DNA of 18,837 nt. It comes from Pseudomonadota bacterium (GTDB lineage: Bacteria > Pseudomonadota > Alphaproteobacteria > UBA9219 > RGZA01). Shown here one piece after another: positions 7,177 to 14,669 of this stretch (the stretch's first letter is position 1; each line of letters opens with the position of its first letter). The notes under the pieces are model-generated. The model worked only from the letters and a program-made list of their open reading frames with translations. It was not told where the DNA came from and searched no databases. Where the stretch lies: positions 1 to 18,837 of the forward strand of contig JACQAB010000029.1 in NCBI GenBank assembly GCA_016195205.1, given 5' to 3'. The translations under genes and the position numbers were made by a program.

Positions 7177-7590
7177 TTACTTCTCGGTATCCGGATTCAG
7201 ATCCCGCGCCACTTTGGGGTCGTGCAGGATTTTTTCAATCTTCTCGGCATATTCGAAAGACTGGTCGGCCGAAAAATGCAGCGAGGGCACATAGCGCATC
7301 TGTACGTTCTGGGCGATCACATGCTTGAAAAAGTGGTGGTGCTTGTTCAGCGTATTTACCACCTCTTCCATCCGCGAGCCGCCCAGCGGCATGACAAACG
7401 CCGTGGCGTTGCGCAGGTCGGGGCTGATGCGCACCTCGGTGACGGTAATCACCGGGCGCGGGCCGTTTTCTTTGTCCCAGGGAAAGTCACCGCGTTGCAG
7501 CGCCGCCGCCAGGGCGTGGCGGATCTCCTCGCCCACGCGCAGGGGGCGCGGGCCGTGGGTTTTGTCGGATGATTTTTTGGAGCGGAACAT
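7177..7590 (-). CDS. rbfA: Ribosome-binding factor A
   Basis: RbfA binds the immature 30S subunit near the 5' end of 16S rRNA and promotes its late maturation. The ATG at 7590 gives a 137-residue protein beginning MFRSKKSSDKTHGPRPLRVGEEIRHALA. It contains the conserved VITVTEVRISPDLRNATAFVMPLGG strand-helix segment, the RYVPSLHFSADQSFEYAEKIEKIL segment and a short acidic end. An in-frame start at 7683 would add 31 residues encoded by the palindromic repeat, such as PPPAPPGGRG, and is rejected as unlike the family. The ribosome binding site before 7590 is weak (AAGAAGAGA about 8 bases away). infB lies upstream across a 203-base spacer filled mainly by the repeat, and the EamA gene follows after 3 bases. 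Confidence 0.94.
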   Translation of the reverse strand: MFRSKKSSDKTHGPRPLRVGEEIRHALAAALQRGDFPWDKENGPRPVITVTEVRISPDLRNATAFVMPLGGSRMEEVVNTLNKHHHFFKHVIAQNVQMRYVPSLHFSADQSFEYAEKIEKILHDPKVARDLNPDTEK

Positions 7591-7639
7591 TCGTAATCTC
7601 TTCTTTGGAGAAAAGCTTTTCCACAAGCAACGCGCGGCT

Positions 7640-7747
7640 CCCCTCCCTCCGGGAGGGGCTGGGGGAGGGAGCCAACCTTCCATAAGCCCAAGCCCTGTTT
7701 CTTGTGTCTTCTACCTTCCCTCCCCTAACCCCTCCCGGAGGGAGGGG
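7640..7747. repeat. Two-armed palindromic element (MITE-like), copy in the infB-rbfA spacer
   Basis: The element has two 30-base arms (7640-7669 and 7718-7747) that are inverted copies of each other, matching at about 27 of 30 positions. Each arm contains its own hairpin: CCCCTCCC (7640-7647) with GGGAGGGG (7651-7658), and CCCCTCCC (7729-7736) with GGGAGGGG (7740-7747). The 48-base centre is unrelated to the arms. A second copy with the same architecture but a different centre lies inside trmB. In the infB-rbfA transcript this would form a very stable RNA structure. I see no coding content. Confidence 0.8.
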
Positions 7748-7793
7748 GATTCTACCTCGTTATGTTGATAGGTTTTTCCTGAAAATAAGAAAT

Positions 7794-10385
7794 TTAAAGC
7801 TGTCTAGCAATCTCCTCAACTTCAAAGCACTCGATGCGGTCGCCTTCCTTGATGTCGTCGTAATTCTCGAAGGCCATGCCGCATTCCAGCCCTTCGCGCA
7901 CTTCCTTCACTTCATCCTTCACGCGCTTCAGGGTTTTCAGGGTGCCCTCAAAGATGACCACGTCGTCACGCAGCAGACGCACCCTGGCGCCGCGCTTCAC
8001 CACGCCTTCGGTCACCTTGCAGCCCGCCACCTTGCCGACCTTGGAAATATTGAACACCTGCAAGATCTGCGCATAGCCCAGGAATTTTTCGCGCAGTTCC
8101 GGCGCCAGTAGGTTAGAGAGCATCTGCTTCATGTCATCCAGAATATTATAGATGATCGAGTAATAGCGGATGTCGACGCCGTCGCGCTTGGCCATTTCGC
8201 GCGCCTGCGGGTTGGCGCGCACATTGAAGCCGATGATGAGGCCGTTGCTGGCCTTGGCCAGAGTGATGTCACTTTCCGAAATGGCGCCTACGCCGCCGTC
8301 AAGAACTTTCACGCGAACTTCGGTGTTGTCGCCGGAAAGCTTTTCCAGCGCGCCGCGAATGGCTTCCACCGAACCTTGCACATCGGCCTTAATCAGCACC
8401 GGCAGGGTTTTCGAAGCGCCCTCGCGGATGCTGGTGAACATTTCTTCCAGCGACGATTTAGTGGCGCTGGCCACCGCTAGGCCGGCGCGCTTGCGGCGCA
8501 GGCGGAAATCGGCGATTTCGCGGGCATGGGCTTCGGTTTCGACGACGATGAAATCATCCCCCGCCAGCGGCGCGCCATTCAGGCCCAGCACCACTACGGG
8601 TTCGGCCGGACCGGCCTTTTCCACATTCTGGCCCAGGTCATTCATTAGCGCGCGCACGCGGCCCCATTGCATGCCGGTGACGAAAATGTCGCCCATGCGT
8701 ACGGTGCCCTGCTGCATCAGCACGGTAGCCACGGCACCGCGGCCCTTGTCGATTTCGGCTTCGATCACCACGCCCTTGCCGCTGCGGGAAGGATTGGCCT
8801 TCAATTCCAGAACCTCGGCCTGCAGCAGGATGGTTTCCAGAAGCTTGTCGAGGCCCTTCTTGGTTTTGGCCGAAACTTCCACGCTCAGGGTTTCGCCGCC
8901 CATTTCTTCGACCTGAATATCGTGCTGCAGCAGTTCCTGCCGCACGCGGCCCGGATTTGCCGCGGGCAGATCACACTTATTAATCGCGATGATGATGGGA
9001 ACTTCCGCCGCCTTGGCGTGGGTCAGAGCTTCCACCGTTTGCGGCATGATACCGTCATCGGCGGCCACCACCAGTACCACGATATCGGTAACCTGAGCGC
9101 CGCGCGCGCGCATTTCGGTGAAGGCGGCGTGCCCCGGCGTGTCGATGAAGGTGATTTTGCCCTTAGGCAGGTTGATCTGATAGGCGCCGATATGCTGGGT
9201 AATGCCGCCGGCTTCCTTGGCGGCGACGCTGGTGCTGCGAATGGCGTCCAGCAGCGAGGTTTTGCCGTGGTCCACATGGCCCATGATGGTAACAACCGGC
9301 GCGCGCGGCAGCAGGTCTTCGACTTTTTCCTCGGCATCCTGCAGGCCCATTTCCACATCGGCTTCGGAAACGCGCTTGATGCGGTGGCCGAATTCGGCGG
9401 CCACCAGCTCGGCAGTGTCGGCATCGATGGTCTGGGTAATGGTGGCCATCACGCCCAGCTTCATCAGGGCCTTGATCACGTCGCCGCCGCGCTCGGCCAT
9501 GCGGTTGGCCAGTTCCTGCACGGTGATGATTTCGGGAATGACCACATCGCGCAAAATTTTCTGCTGCGTATCGGTGGCCAGGCGGCGCTTTTCCTTTTCG
9601 CGCGCGCGGCGTGCCGAGGCCATGGAACGGGTGCGTTCCACCAGATCCACTTCATTTTCGTTGACGGAAATCTGTGATAGGCTGATTTTGCCGCTGCCAC
9701 TGCCGCGCCGCTTCTCCTGCGTGCCGCTGCGCCTTGCCGGCGCAGCCGCCTTGCCGGCGGTGCGCGAACGCCCGCGCCGGGGGGCCTCGTCTTCTTCTTC
9801 GTCGACAGCGCCGGGCAGAGTGGCGCGCAGGCCCACACCGCGCTTGGCGGCGGCATTGTCCTTGCGCCGCTGTTCGTCTTCTGCGGCCTTCTTCTTTTCC
9901 AGTTCTTGAATCTGCTGCAGTTCTTCCAACTCGCGCTGGCGCAGCGCGTCGATGCCGTGATCGCGTGCGGCAGGCTCGCCAGGACGAGGCGCGCCCGGCG
10001 TGCCGGGAATGTGTTCAACCTTCTTTTCTTCCTCCAAAGCCTCGCGCAGCACCTGAATACGCGCGGCGCGTTCTTCGGTGGTCAGTTGGCGGATGGTAGC
10101 GGAGCGTGCGCGGCCCTGCTCGGTAAGCCCGATCAAGGTTTGGCCGTGGCTAGTCGTGGTCGTGGTCGTTTGTTGGACGGAAGGCTTGCCGGGCTCGGTG
10201 GTGGGGCCGCGTTTGCGCTTTTCCTCGACCAGCACCGCTTTACGCCGGCCATGGGTGAAGCTTTGCTGAACAACCGTGCCTTTCCCGCCGGCAGTGGGAT
10301 CCACCGTCTTCTTCAGTTCAAGCTTGCCGCCCAAACTGAGGATTTTCTTGCCTTCGGGTTTTTCTTCTTTGGCTTCGCTGCTCAT
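7794..10385 (-). CDS. infB: Translation initiation factor IF-2
   Basis: IF-2 is the GTPase that brings initiator fMet-tRNA to the 30S subunit and drives subunit joining. The 863-residue protein has a long, charged, low-complexity N-terminus (1-280) with a run of six threonines at 73-78 and a coiled-coil-like Glu/Lys stretch around 145-180. The IF2_N fold follows at about 280-345 (IPEIITVQELANRMAERGGD). The GTPase domain shows G1 GHVDHGKT (369-376), G3 DTPGH (415-419), G4 NKCD (469-472) and G5 SAK (505-507). Beta-barrel and C-terminal fMet-tRNA-binding domains complete it, ending GDRIECFEVEEIARQL. The gene follows nusA by 24 bases with no ylxR between them, which is unusual. The ribosome binding site is weak. 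The 3' end leads into the spacer with the palindromic element. Confidence 0.98.
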   Translation of the reverse strand: MSSEAKEEKPEGKKILSLGGKLELKKTVDPTAGGKGTVVQQSFTHGRRKAVLVEEKRKRGPTTEPGKPSVQQTTTTTTSHGQTLIGLTEQGRARSATIRQLTTEERAARIQVLREALEEEKKVEHIPGTPGAPRPGEPAARDHGIDALRQRELEELQQIQELEKKKAAEDEQRRKDNAAAKRGVGLRATLPGAVDEEEDEAPRRGRSRTAGKAAAPARRSGTQEKRRGSGSGKISLSQISVNENEVDLVERTRSMASARRAREKEKRRLATDTQQKILRDVVIPEIITVQELANRMAERGGDVIKALMKLGVMATITQTIDADTAELVAAEFGHRIKRVSEADVEMGLQDAEEKVEDLLPRAPVVTIMGHVDHGKTSLLDAIRSTSVAAKEAGGITQHIGAYQINLPKGKITFIDTPGHAAFTEMRARGAQVTDIVVLVVAADDGIMPQTVEALTHAKAAEVPIIIAINKCDLPAANPGRVRQELLQHDIQVEEMGGETLSVEVSAKTKKGLDKLLETILLQAEVLELKANPSRSGKGVVIEAEIDKGRGAVATVLMQQGTVRMGDIFVTGMQWGRVRALMNDLGQNVEKAGPAEPVVVLGLNGAPLAGDDFIVVETEAHAREIADFRLRRKRAGLAVASATKSSLEEMFTSIREGASKTLPVLIKADVQGSVEAIRGALEKLSGDNTEVRVKVLDGGVGAISESDITLAKASNGLIIGFNVRANPQAREMAKRDGVDIRYYSIIYNILDDMKQMLSNLLAPELREKFLGYAQILQVFNISKVGKVAGCKVTEGVVKRGARVRLLRDDVVIFEGTLKTLKRVKDEVKEVREGLECGMAFENYDDIKEGDRIECFEVEEIARQL

Positions 10386-10409
10386 GGGTATCTGTTATGT
10401 TTCCGGGCC

Positions 10410-11924
10410 TCATCCTGCCGCCCCGTGAGGGGGGGTAGGTTGATCGGCGAACCAGTGGGCGCGCGCGGCCATGATGACTTCGTTTGCCTGACGTTCGGTT
10501 AAAGCACCTTCGCCAAGAAGTTCGCGTAACTCGTCGCCCGCCAGATCGGCTAGATCGTCGCGGGTTTTAATGCCCGCCTCGCCCAGCTTGATTTTCTGTT
10601 CATGCGTCAGGCCTGAGATATCCAGCAAATGCTGTTCCAGACCCAGTTCCGACATGCGGGTTTCCTGCTGCTGGCGCTTTTGCTCAAGGAAGTTCTTGGC
10701 GCGGGCCTGCAGTTCCGAGGCCACGTCGGCATCGAAGCCTTCGATGCCCGAAAGTTCTTCCACCGGGGCTTCGGCAATGTGCTCAACCTTGGTGAAGCCT
10801 TCGGCCACCAGCAGGTGGGCAATCACCTCGTCTACGTCCATCGCCTCGATAAACAGGGCCGAGCGGATGCGGAATTCTTCCTGGCGGCGTTCGGATTCTT
10901 CCTTCTCGGTCAGAATGTCGATGTCCCAGCCAGTGAGCATCGAGGCCAGGCGCACATTTTGTCCGCGGCGGCCGATGGCCTGAGAAAGCTGTTCATCCGG
11001 AACCACCACTTCGATGCGGCGGTTTTCTTCATCCATCACCACCTTGGTTACTTCGGCGGGCGCCAGCGAGTTCACCACGAAGGTGGCCGGGTCGGGTGAC
11101 CAGGGAATGATGTCGATTTTTTCGCCGGCCAGTTCGTTCACCACCGCCTGCACGCGGCTGCCGCGCATACCGACGCAGGCGCCCACGGGATCGATCGAGC
11201 TGTCGTTGGAAATAACCGCGATTTTGGCACGGCTGCCCGGATCGCGCGCCACCGATTTGATTTCGATGATGCCGTCGTAAATCTCCGGAACTTCCTGGCT
11301 GAACAGCTTGGCCATGAACAGGGGATGGGTGCGCGACAGGAAAATTTGCGGCCCGCGCAGTTCTTCGCGCACGTCGTAGATGTAGGCGCGCACGCGGTCG
11401 CCGGTTTTGAAATGCTCGCGCGGCAGCATTTCGTCGCGGCGGATAACGGCCTCGGCGCGGCCCAGATCGGCGGTGACGTTGCCGAATTCCACGCGCTTGA
11501 CGATGCCGTTGACCACTTCGCCGACGCGGTCCTTGTATTCGCGGAACTGGCGGGCGCGCTCGGCGTCGCGCACCTTCTGCACGATCACCTGCTTGGCGGT
11601 TTGCGCGGCGATGCGGCCAAAATCGATGGGCGGCAGCGTGTCGACCAGGAATTCGCCGATCTGCACGTCTTGCTTCACTTTCTGCGCGGCGGCCAGCGAG
11701 ATTTGCGTGAATTCGTTTTCCACCGGGTCGGCGACCTGTAGATAGCGCATCAGCTGGATTTCGCCGGTTTTGCGGTCGATCGTGGCGCGGATATCGTGTT
11801 CATGGCCGTATTTCGAACGGCCGGCCTTCTGAATGGCCTGTTCCATGGCGGAAAGGACTTCGTCGCGGTCAATGCTTTTCTCGCGGGCGACGGCTTCGGC
11901 AACTTGCAGCATTTCAGTACTCAT
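10410..11924 (-). CDS. nusA: Transcription termination/antitermination factor NusA
   Basis: NusA binds RNA polymerase and modulates pausing, termination and antitermination. The 504-residue protein has the full order: N-terminal polymerase-binding domain (1-130), S1 domain (about 132-200, VGEVVNGIVKRVEFGNV), KH1 with GACVGMRGSRVQAV (248-261), KH2 with QAIGRRGQNVRLAS (315-328), and two C-terminal helix-hairpin-helix-like repeats at about 360-415 and 432-490, as in proteobacterial NusA. A good ribosome binding site, AAGGAA, stands about 6 bases before the ATG. The gene follows rimP by 19 bases and precedes infB by 24 bases, so the three are almost certainly co-transcribed. In E. coli NusA lowers expression of its own operon; the terminator in the rimP leader could be where that acts here, which is inference. 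Confidence 0.98.
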   Translation of the reverse strand: MSTEMLQVAEAVAREKSIDRDEVLSAMEQAIQKAGRSKYGHEHDIRATIDRKTGEIQLMRYLQVADPVENEFTQISLAAAQKVKQDVQIGEFLVDTLPPIDFGRIAAQTAKQVIVQKVRDAERARQFREYKDRVGEVVNGIVKRVEFGNVTADLGRAEAVIRRDEMLPREHFKTGDRVRAYIYDVREELRGPQIFLSRTHPLFMAKLFSQEVPEIYDGIIEIKSVARDPGSRAKIAVISNDSSIDPVGACVGMRGSRVQAVVNELAGEKIDIIPWSPDPATFVVNSLAPAEVTKVVMDEENRRIEVVVPDEQLSQAIGRRGQNVRLASMLTGWDIDILTEKEESERRQEEFRIRSALFIEAMDVDEVIAHLLVAEGFTKVEHIAEAPVEELSGIEGFDADVASELQARAKNFLEQKRQQQETRMSELGLEQHLLDISGLTHEQKIKLGEAGIKTRDDLADLAGDELRELLGEGALTERQANEVIMAARAHWFADQPTPPHGAAG

Positions 11925-11943
11925 TTTTCGTTCCTTCTTCTTT

Positions 11944-12450
11944 TCAAACTCTTCCGGCGGAAGCTTTTAAAAGCTCGTCGGTCATCACGAGGCGCGCCGC
12001 CTCGACTTCTGCGAAAGGAAAGCGCACCTGCTGTACGCCCGCCTTTTTGCTTGACGGGATTTCAAGGCTGACGGTGTCGCCTTCCACGCCGCACAATTTT
12101 CCGCAGAAATTCCGCTGTCCCTCGCAGGGGGTGCGCAGCTGAACCTTGGCTTCGAAGCCGGAAAAGCGCGCAAAATCCTTCAACCGGGTCAGCGGCCGGT
12201 CGATTCCCGGTGAACTGACTTCCAGAATATAGCTGGCCTTCACCGGATCGGCCACATCCAGATATTCGGAAACATGGTGGCTGATGGTTTCGCAGTCTTC
12301 CACGCCCATGGCGACGTCGTCCTGGCGTTCGGCCATAATCTGCAGCGTGGTGCGTCCGCCGCCGCCCATCAGTTGCACGCGCACAAGCTCATAGCCCAGC
12401 GTTTCCAGCTGGGGCGCGAGGGTTTCGGCAAGATGATCGGCAAGGGCCAT
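11944..12450 (-). CDS. rimP: Ribosome maturation factor RimP
   Basis: RimP acts on the free 30S subunit and is needed for its proper maturation. The 168-residue protein has the family's two-domain build. The N-terminal domain carries ETLGYELVRVQL and DCETISHHVSEYLDV, with the signature YILEVSSPGIDRPLTRLKDF at residues 74-93. It is followed by a small Sm-like C-terminal domain with GKLCGVEGDTVSLEI and FPFAEVEAARLV. The start ATG at 12450 has no clear Shine-Dalgarno sequence, but the protein starts at the usual place relative to the signature. The leader carries an intrinsic terminator about 22 bases upstream of the start, so expression probably depends on read-through or control at that site. 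nusA follows after 19 bases. Confidence 0.96.
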   Translation of the reverse strand: MALADHLAETLAPQLETLGYELVRVQLMGGGGRTTLQIMAERQDDVAMGVEDCETISHHVSEYLDVADPVKASYILEVSSPGIDRPLTRLKDFARFSGFEAKVQLRTPCEGQRNFCGKLCGVEGDTVSLEIPSSKKAGVQQVRFPFAEVEAARLVMTDELLKASAGRV

Positions 12451-12471
12451 GGCGTTCTAATTTCGGCTAAC

Positions 12472-12496
12472 AAAAAAGGCGGGCTTTTGGCCCACC
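12472..12496 (-). terminator. Intrinsic terminator in the rimP leader (possible attenuator)
   Basis: Read on the minus strand, GGTGGGC, loop CAAAA, GCCCGCC form a 7-bp stem with one G-T wobble. It is followed at once by six T's (12477-12472). This is a textbook intrinsic terminator. It lies about 90 bases after the trmB stop and only about 22 bases before the rimP start. It may end the metK-trmB transcript, or act as an attenuator for rimP-nusA-infB; attenuators upstream of rimP have been proposed in other bacteria. Confidence 0.8.
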
Positions 12497-12501
12497 TCAT
12501 C

Positions 12502-12538
12502 GGTTACTAGCAGTCTTGATGGTATGAACTTAGCAACC
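12502..12538 (-). promoter_or_regulatory. Leader hairpin upstream of the rimP terminator
   Basis: On the minus strand GGTTGCTA (12538-12531) can pair with TAGTAACC (12509-12502) over 8 positions with one G-T wobble, enclosing 21 bases. It sits 5 bases before the terminator hairpin. The pair of stems has the look of a terminator plus upstream control stem, but I found no clear mutually exclusive antiterminator by eye. Confidence 0.4.
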
Positions 12539-12555
12539 TAACCCCCTGAAATCAA
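12527..12555 (-). promoter_or_regulatory. Possible sigma-70 promoter for rimP-nusA-infB
   Basis: On the minus strand TTGATT (12555-12550) and TAAGTT (12532-12527) are 17 bases apart, and an AT-rich patch lies further upstream near 12570-12585. The -10 box matches poorly (about three of six). If real, transcription would begin inside the leader hairpin and would still include the terminator. Confidence 0.25.
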
Positions 12556-12585
12556 GGGAATTGGGCCGGATAAATATTTTTATTT

Positions 12586-13377
12586 TCAAGGCTTTGAGAC
12601 TTTGCGGAACAGGAAATAAAGGGGCTTTCTGCCTGCTTTCACAGCTTTTTCCTCATAGCGCGTTTGCGGCCAGCCGGCGGGGCGGGTGTGCAGCAGGCCG
12701 GGGGCCGGCTCGAAATCAGGGCTTCCAGCCATTTGTTCCTGCATCCACGCCTGCATGGTGGGGTCGTCGCTGGCCAGGCGCAGTTCCCCGCCGGGCTTAA
12801 GAACGCGCGCCAGCTTCACAAGGTTGTCGGGGCCAATAAAACGCCGCCCGATATGCCGCTTTTTCGGCCAAGGATCGGGGAAAAGCACAAAGGCGCGGGC
12901 GATGCTGGCAGGTGGCAGGCGGTCCAGCAGCGGGCGCGCATCGGCGGGGTGGATGCGGATGTTTTCCAGCTTTTCCGCATCGATCAGCGACAAGAGCCCG
13001 GCCACGCCGTTCACGAACGGCTCGCAGCCGATGAAGCCGGTTTCCGGATGCGCCTTGGCCTGGGCCGCTAGATGCTCGCCCGAGCCGAAGCCAATTTCGA
13101 GCCAAATCTCTTTTGCATTCGGGAAAAGTTTGTGCAGATCGAGAGGTGCATTTCCCCTCCCTTCGGGAGGGGATAAAGGGGAGGGCCTTACCAAGCATGA
13201 TCTAGATCGGGCAGCACGATGCCCTCCCCCAGCCCCTCCCGAAGGGAGGGGAGTAGATTCCGGCTGTACCAAAAGGTGCGGCAGAAGATTTTCCATCAGC
13301 GCGGTTTTCCCCACGCGCAGCTTCTTGCCCTTGCGGCGGCCATAAAGCGTGTAAGATGAGGAGGGAGAGGGGCGCAT
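12586..13377 (-). CDS. trmB: tRNA (guanine-N7-)-methyltransferase, with in-frame repeat insertion
   Basis: TrmB uses SAM to methylate guanine 46 of tRNAs. The protein shows the basic N-terminal LYGRRKGKKLRVGKTAL, the SAM-binding strand IWLEIGFGSGEHLA (91-104), the GCEPFVNGVA loop and the hallmark LFPDPWPKKRHIGRRF (165-180). Its end, YEEKAVKAGRKPLYFLFRKV, is also typical. The start is set at the ATG at 13377, 10 bases after the metK stop, with AAGG 8 bases upstream. A TTG at 13398 would overlap metK and is less likely. At 263 residues it is longer than usual, because residues about 43-75 (PLPSGGAGGG ... SPLSPPEGRG) are encoded by a palindromic repeat element. They lie between the basic N-terminal part and the catalytic domain, so the enzyme may still work. 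It forms a unit with metK; a terminator follows about 90 bases after the stop. Confidence 0.94.
   Translation of the reverse strand: MRPSPSSSYTLYGRRKGKKLRVGKTALMENLLPHLLVQPESTPLPSGGAGGGHRAARSRSCLVRPSPLSPPEGRGNAPLDLHKLFPNAKEIWLEIGFGSGEHLAAQAKAHPETGFIGCEPFVNGVAGLLSLIDAEKLENIRIHPADARPLLDRLPPASIARAFVLFPDPWPKKRHIGRRFIGPDNLVKLARVLKPGGELRLASDDPTMQAWMQEQMAGSPDFEPAPGLLHTRPAGWPQTRYEEKAVKAGRKPLYFLFRKVSKP
13154..13251. repeat. Two-armed palindromic element (MITE-like), copy inside trmB
   Basis: This copy has the same architecture as the one at 7640-7747. The left arm starts CCCCTCCC (13154-13161), TTC, GGGAGGGG (13165-13172) and runs to GGGGAGGGC. The right arm starts GCCCTCCCCC and ends CCCCTCCC (13233-13240), GAA, GGGAGGGG (13244-13251). 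The arms are inverted copies; the centre carries a GATCTAGATC palindrome. It lies fully within the trmB frame and adds about 33 codons without a stop. No obvious target-site duplication is seen. Confidence 0.85.
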
Positions 13378-13387
13378 ACCCTCCGCC

Positions 13388-14560
13388 TTACGCCCCAAAC
13401 GCGCGCTTCAATTCAGGAACCAGATCGATTTTTTCCCAACTGAAGGAACCATCCAGCCCCGGCTCGCGCCCGAAATGGCCATAGGCGGCGGTTTTGGTAT
13501 AGATCGGTTTGTTGAGGCCCAGATATTCGCGGATTTTGCGCGGATTAAGCGGCACCAGCTGTTGCAGCACTTCGGCCAGTTTTTCATCATCCACCTTGCC
13601 GGTGCCATGCGTGTTCACATACACCGCCAGCGGGTGCGAAACGCCGATCGCATAGGCCAGCTGAATGGTGCAGCGCGCCGCCAGGCCCGCTGCCACCACG
13701 TTTTTCGCCAGGTAACGCGCGGCATAGGCCGCCGAACGGTCGACCTTGGTGGGGTCTTTGCCCGAAAAAGCACCACCGCCATGCGGAGCCGCGCCACCAT
13801 AGGTGTCGACGATGATTTTGCGTCCGGTCAGGCCCGTGTCGCCATCGGGCCCGCCGATCACGAAGCGGCCGGTAGGGTTCACGTAGAACTGCTTTTCGTC
13901 ACACATCCAGCTTTTGTCGGGCAGCGCCTTCAGCACAAACGGGCGCACCAGTTCACGCACCTCGTCGCAGTCAATTTTTTCGCTGTGCTGATGCGAGACG
14001 ACGATAGAATGCGCCTTCACTGGCTTCCCGTCGCGGTATTCCAGCGTGATCTGGCTTTTGGCGTCGGGGCCCAGCAGAGGCAGGGCGCCGGAATGCCGCG
14101 CCTCGGAGATCATGCGTAGAATTTTGTGGGAATACATGATAGGCGCTGGCATCAGTTCCGGCGTTTCGTCGCAGGCGAAGCCGAACATGATGCCCTGGTC
14201 GCCCGCGCCCTCGTCCTTGTTGTCCTTGGCGTCGACGCCCTGGGCAATGTCGTCGGACTGGGCGTGGACCAATACTTCGATGTGCGCCCACTGCCAGTGG
14301 AAGCCTTTTTGGGCGTAGCCGATGTCGCGCACGGCCTCGCGCGCGGTTTGTTGCATTTCAAGCGGGGTGATGATTTCGGGGCCGCGCACCTCGCCGCCCA
14401 GGACGATACGATTAGTGGTGGCCAAGGTTTCCACCGCCACACGCGAATGCGGATCGGCGTGCAGGAACAGATCGACGATACTGTCAGAAATGCGATCGCA
14501 AACCTTGTCGGGATGGCCCTCGGAGACGGACTCGCTGGTGAAAAGATAATGGCCCTTCAT
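13388..14560 (-). CDS. metK: S-adenosylmethionine synthetase
   Basis: MetK makes SAM from methionine and ATP, the methyl donor used by TrmB next door and a cofactor for MiaB. The 390-residue length is normal. The ATP/methionine-binding motifs are intact: FTSESVSEGHPDKVCDRISD near the N-terminus, GAGDQGIMFGFACDE (118-132) and GGGAFSGKDPTKVDRSAAYA (261-280). The C-terminal GHFGRE segment is present too. The ATG at 14560 gives the usual MKGHYLFTSESV start, although no good Shine-Dalgarno sequence precedes it. The 109-base leader contains a long imperfect inverted repeat and no SAM-riboswitch consensus that I can recognise. Upstream is an XRE regulator gene, a pairing common in alphaproteobacteria; trmB follows after 10 bases. 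Confidence 0.98.
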   Translation of the reverse strand: MKGHYLFTSESVSEGHPDKVCDRISDSIVDLFLHADPHSRVAVETLATTNRIVLGGEVRGPEIITPLEMQQTAREAVRDIGYAQKGFHWQWAHIEVLVHAQSDDIAQGVDAKDNKDEGAGDQGIMFGFACDETPELMPAPIMYSHKILRMISEARHSGALPLLGPDAKSQITLEYRDGKPVKAHSIVVSHQHSEKIDCDEVRELVRPFVLKALPDKSWMCDEKQFYVNPTGRFVIGGPDGDTGLTGRKIIVDTYGGAAPHGGGAFSGKDPTKVDRSAAYAARYLAKNVVAAGLAARCTIQLAYAIGVSHPLAVYVNTHGTGKVDDEKLAEVLQQLVPLNPRKIREYLGLNKPIYTKTAAYGHFGREPGLDGSFSWEKIDLVPELKRAFGA

Positions 14561-14582
14561 GGGAGGTTTCTTGGATGCTCGG

Positions 14583-14660
14583 TTGCTGGGTTTCTAGGTA
14601 GTTTGGCACTAAAGCCTGAAACCGGAAAAAATGCAACTGAGTAACCAAGAAACCAAGCAA
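14583..14660 (-). repeat. Imperfect inverted repeat in the metK leader
   Basis: The arm TTGCTTGGTTTCTTGGTTA (minus strand, 14660-14642) can pair with the complement of TTGCTGGGTTTCTAGGTAG (plus strand, 14583-14601). About 15 of the first 17 positions pair, with two mismatches, around a roughly 40-base loop. The metK transcript could fold into this long stem just before the start codon. It could be a regulatory leader or a decayed repeat element. Confidence 0.45.
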
Positions 14661-14669
14661 TTCAGCAAC

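Noticed and set aside
7591..7683. A 31-residue N-terminal extension of RbfA
   Set aside because: It is encoded by one arm of the palindromic repeat and is unlike any RbfA N-terminus.
8667..9677. A 336-codon open frame on the plus strand opposite infB
   Set aside because: It lies wholly within infB, which has complete GTPase motifs; it is a codon-bias shadow.
10150..10175. Short repeated codons for six threonines in infB
   Set aside because: Ordinary low-complexity sequence in the variable N-terminus of IF-2, not a separate repeat element.
14561..14669. SAM riboswitch before metK
   Set aside because: I could not find the conserved segments of known SAM riboswitch classes, so only the inverted repeat is reported.
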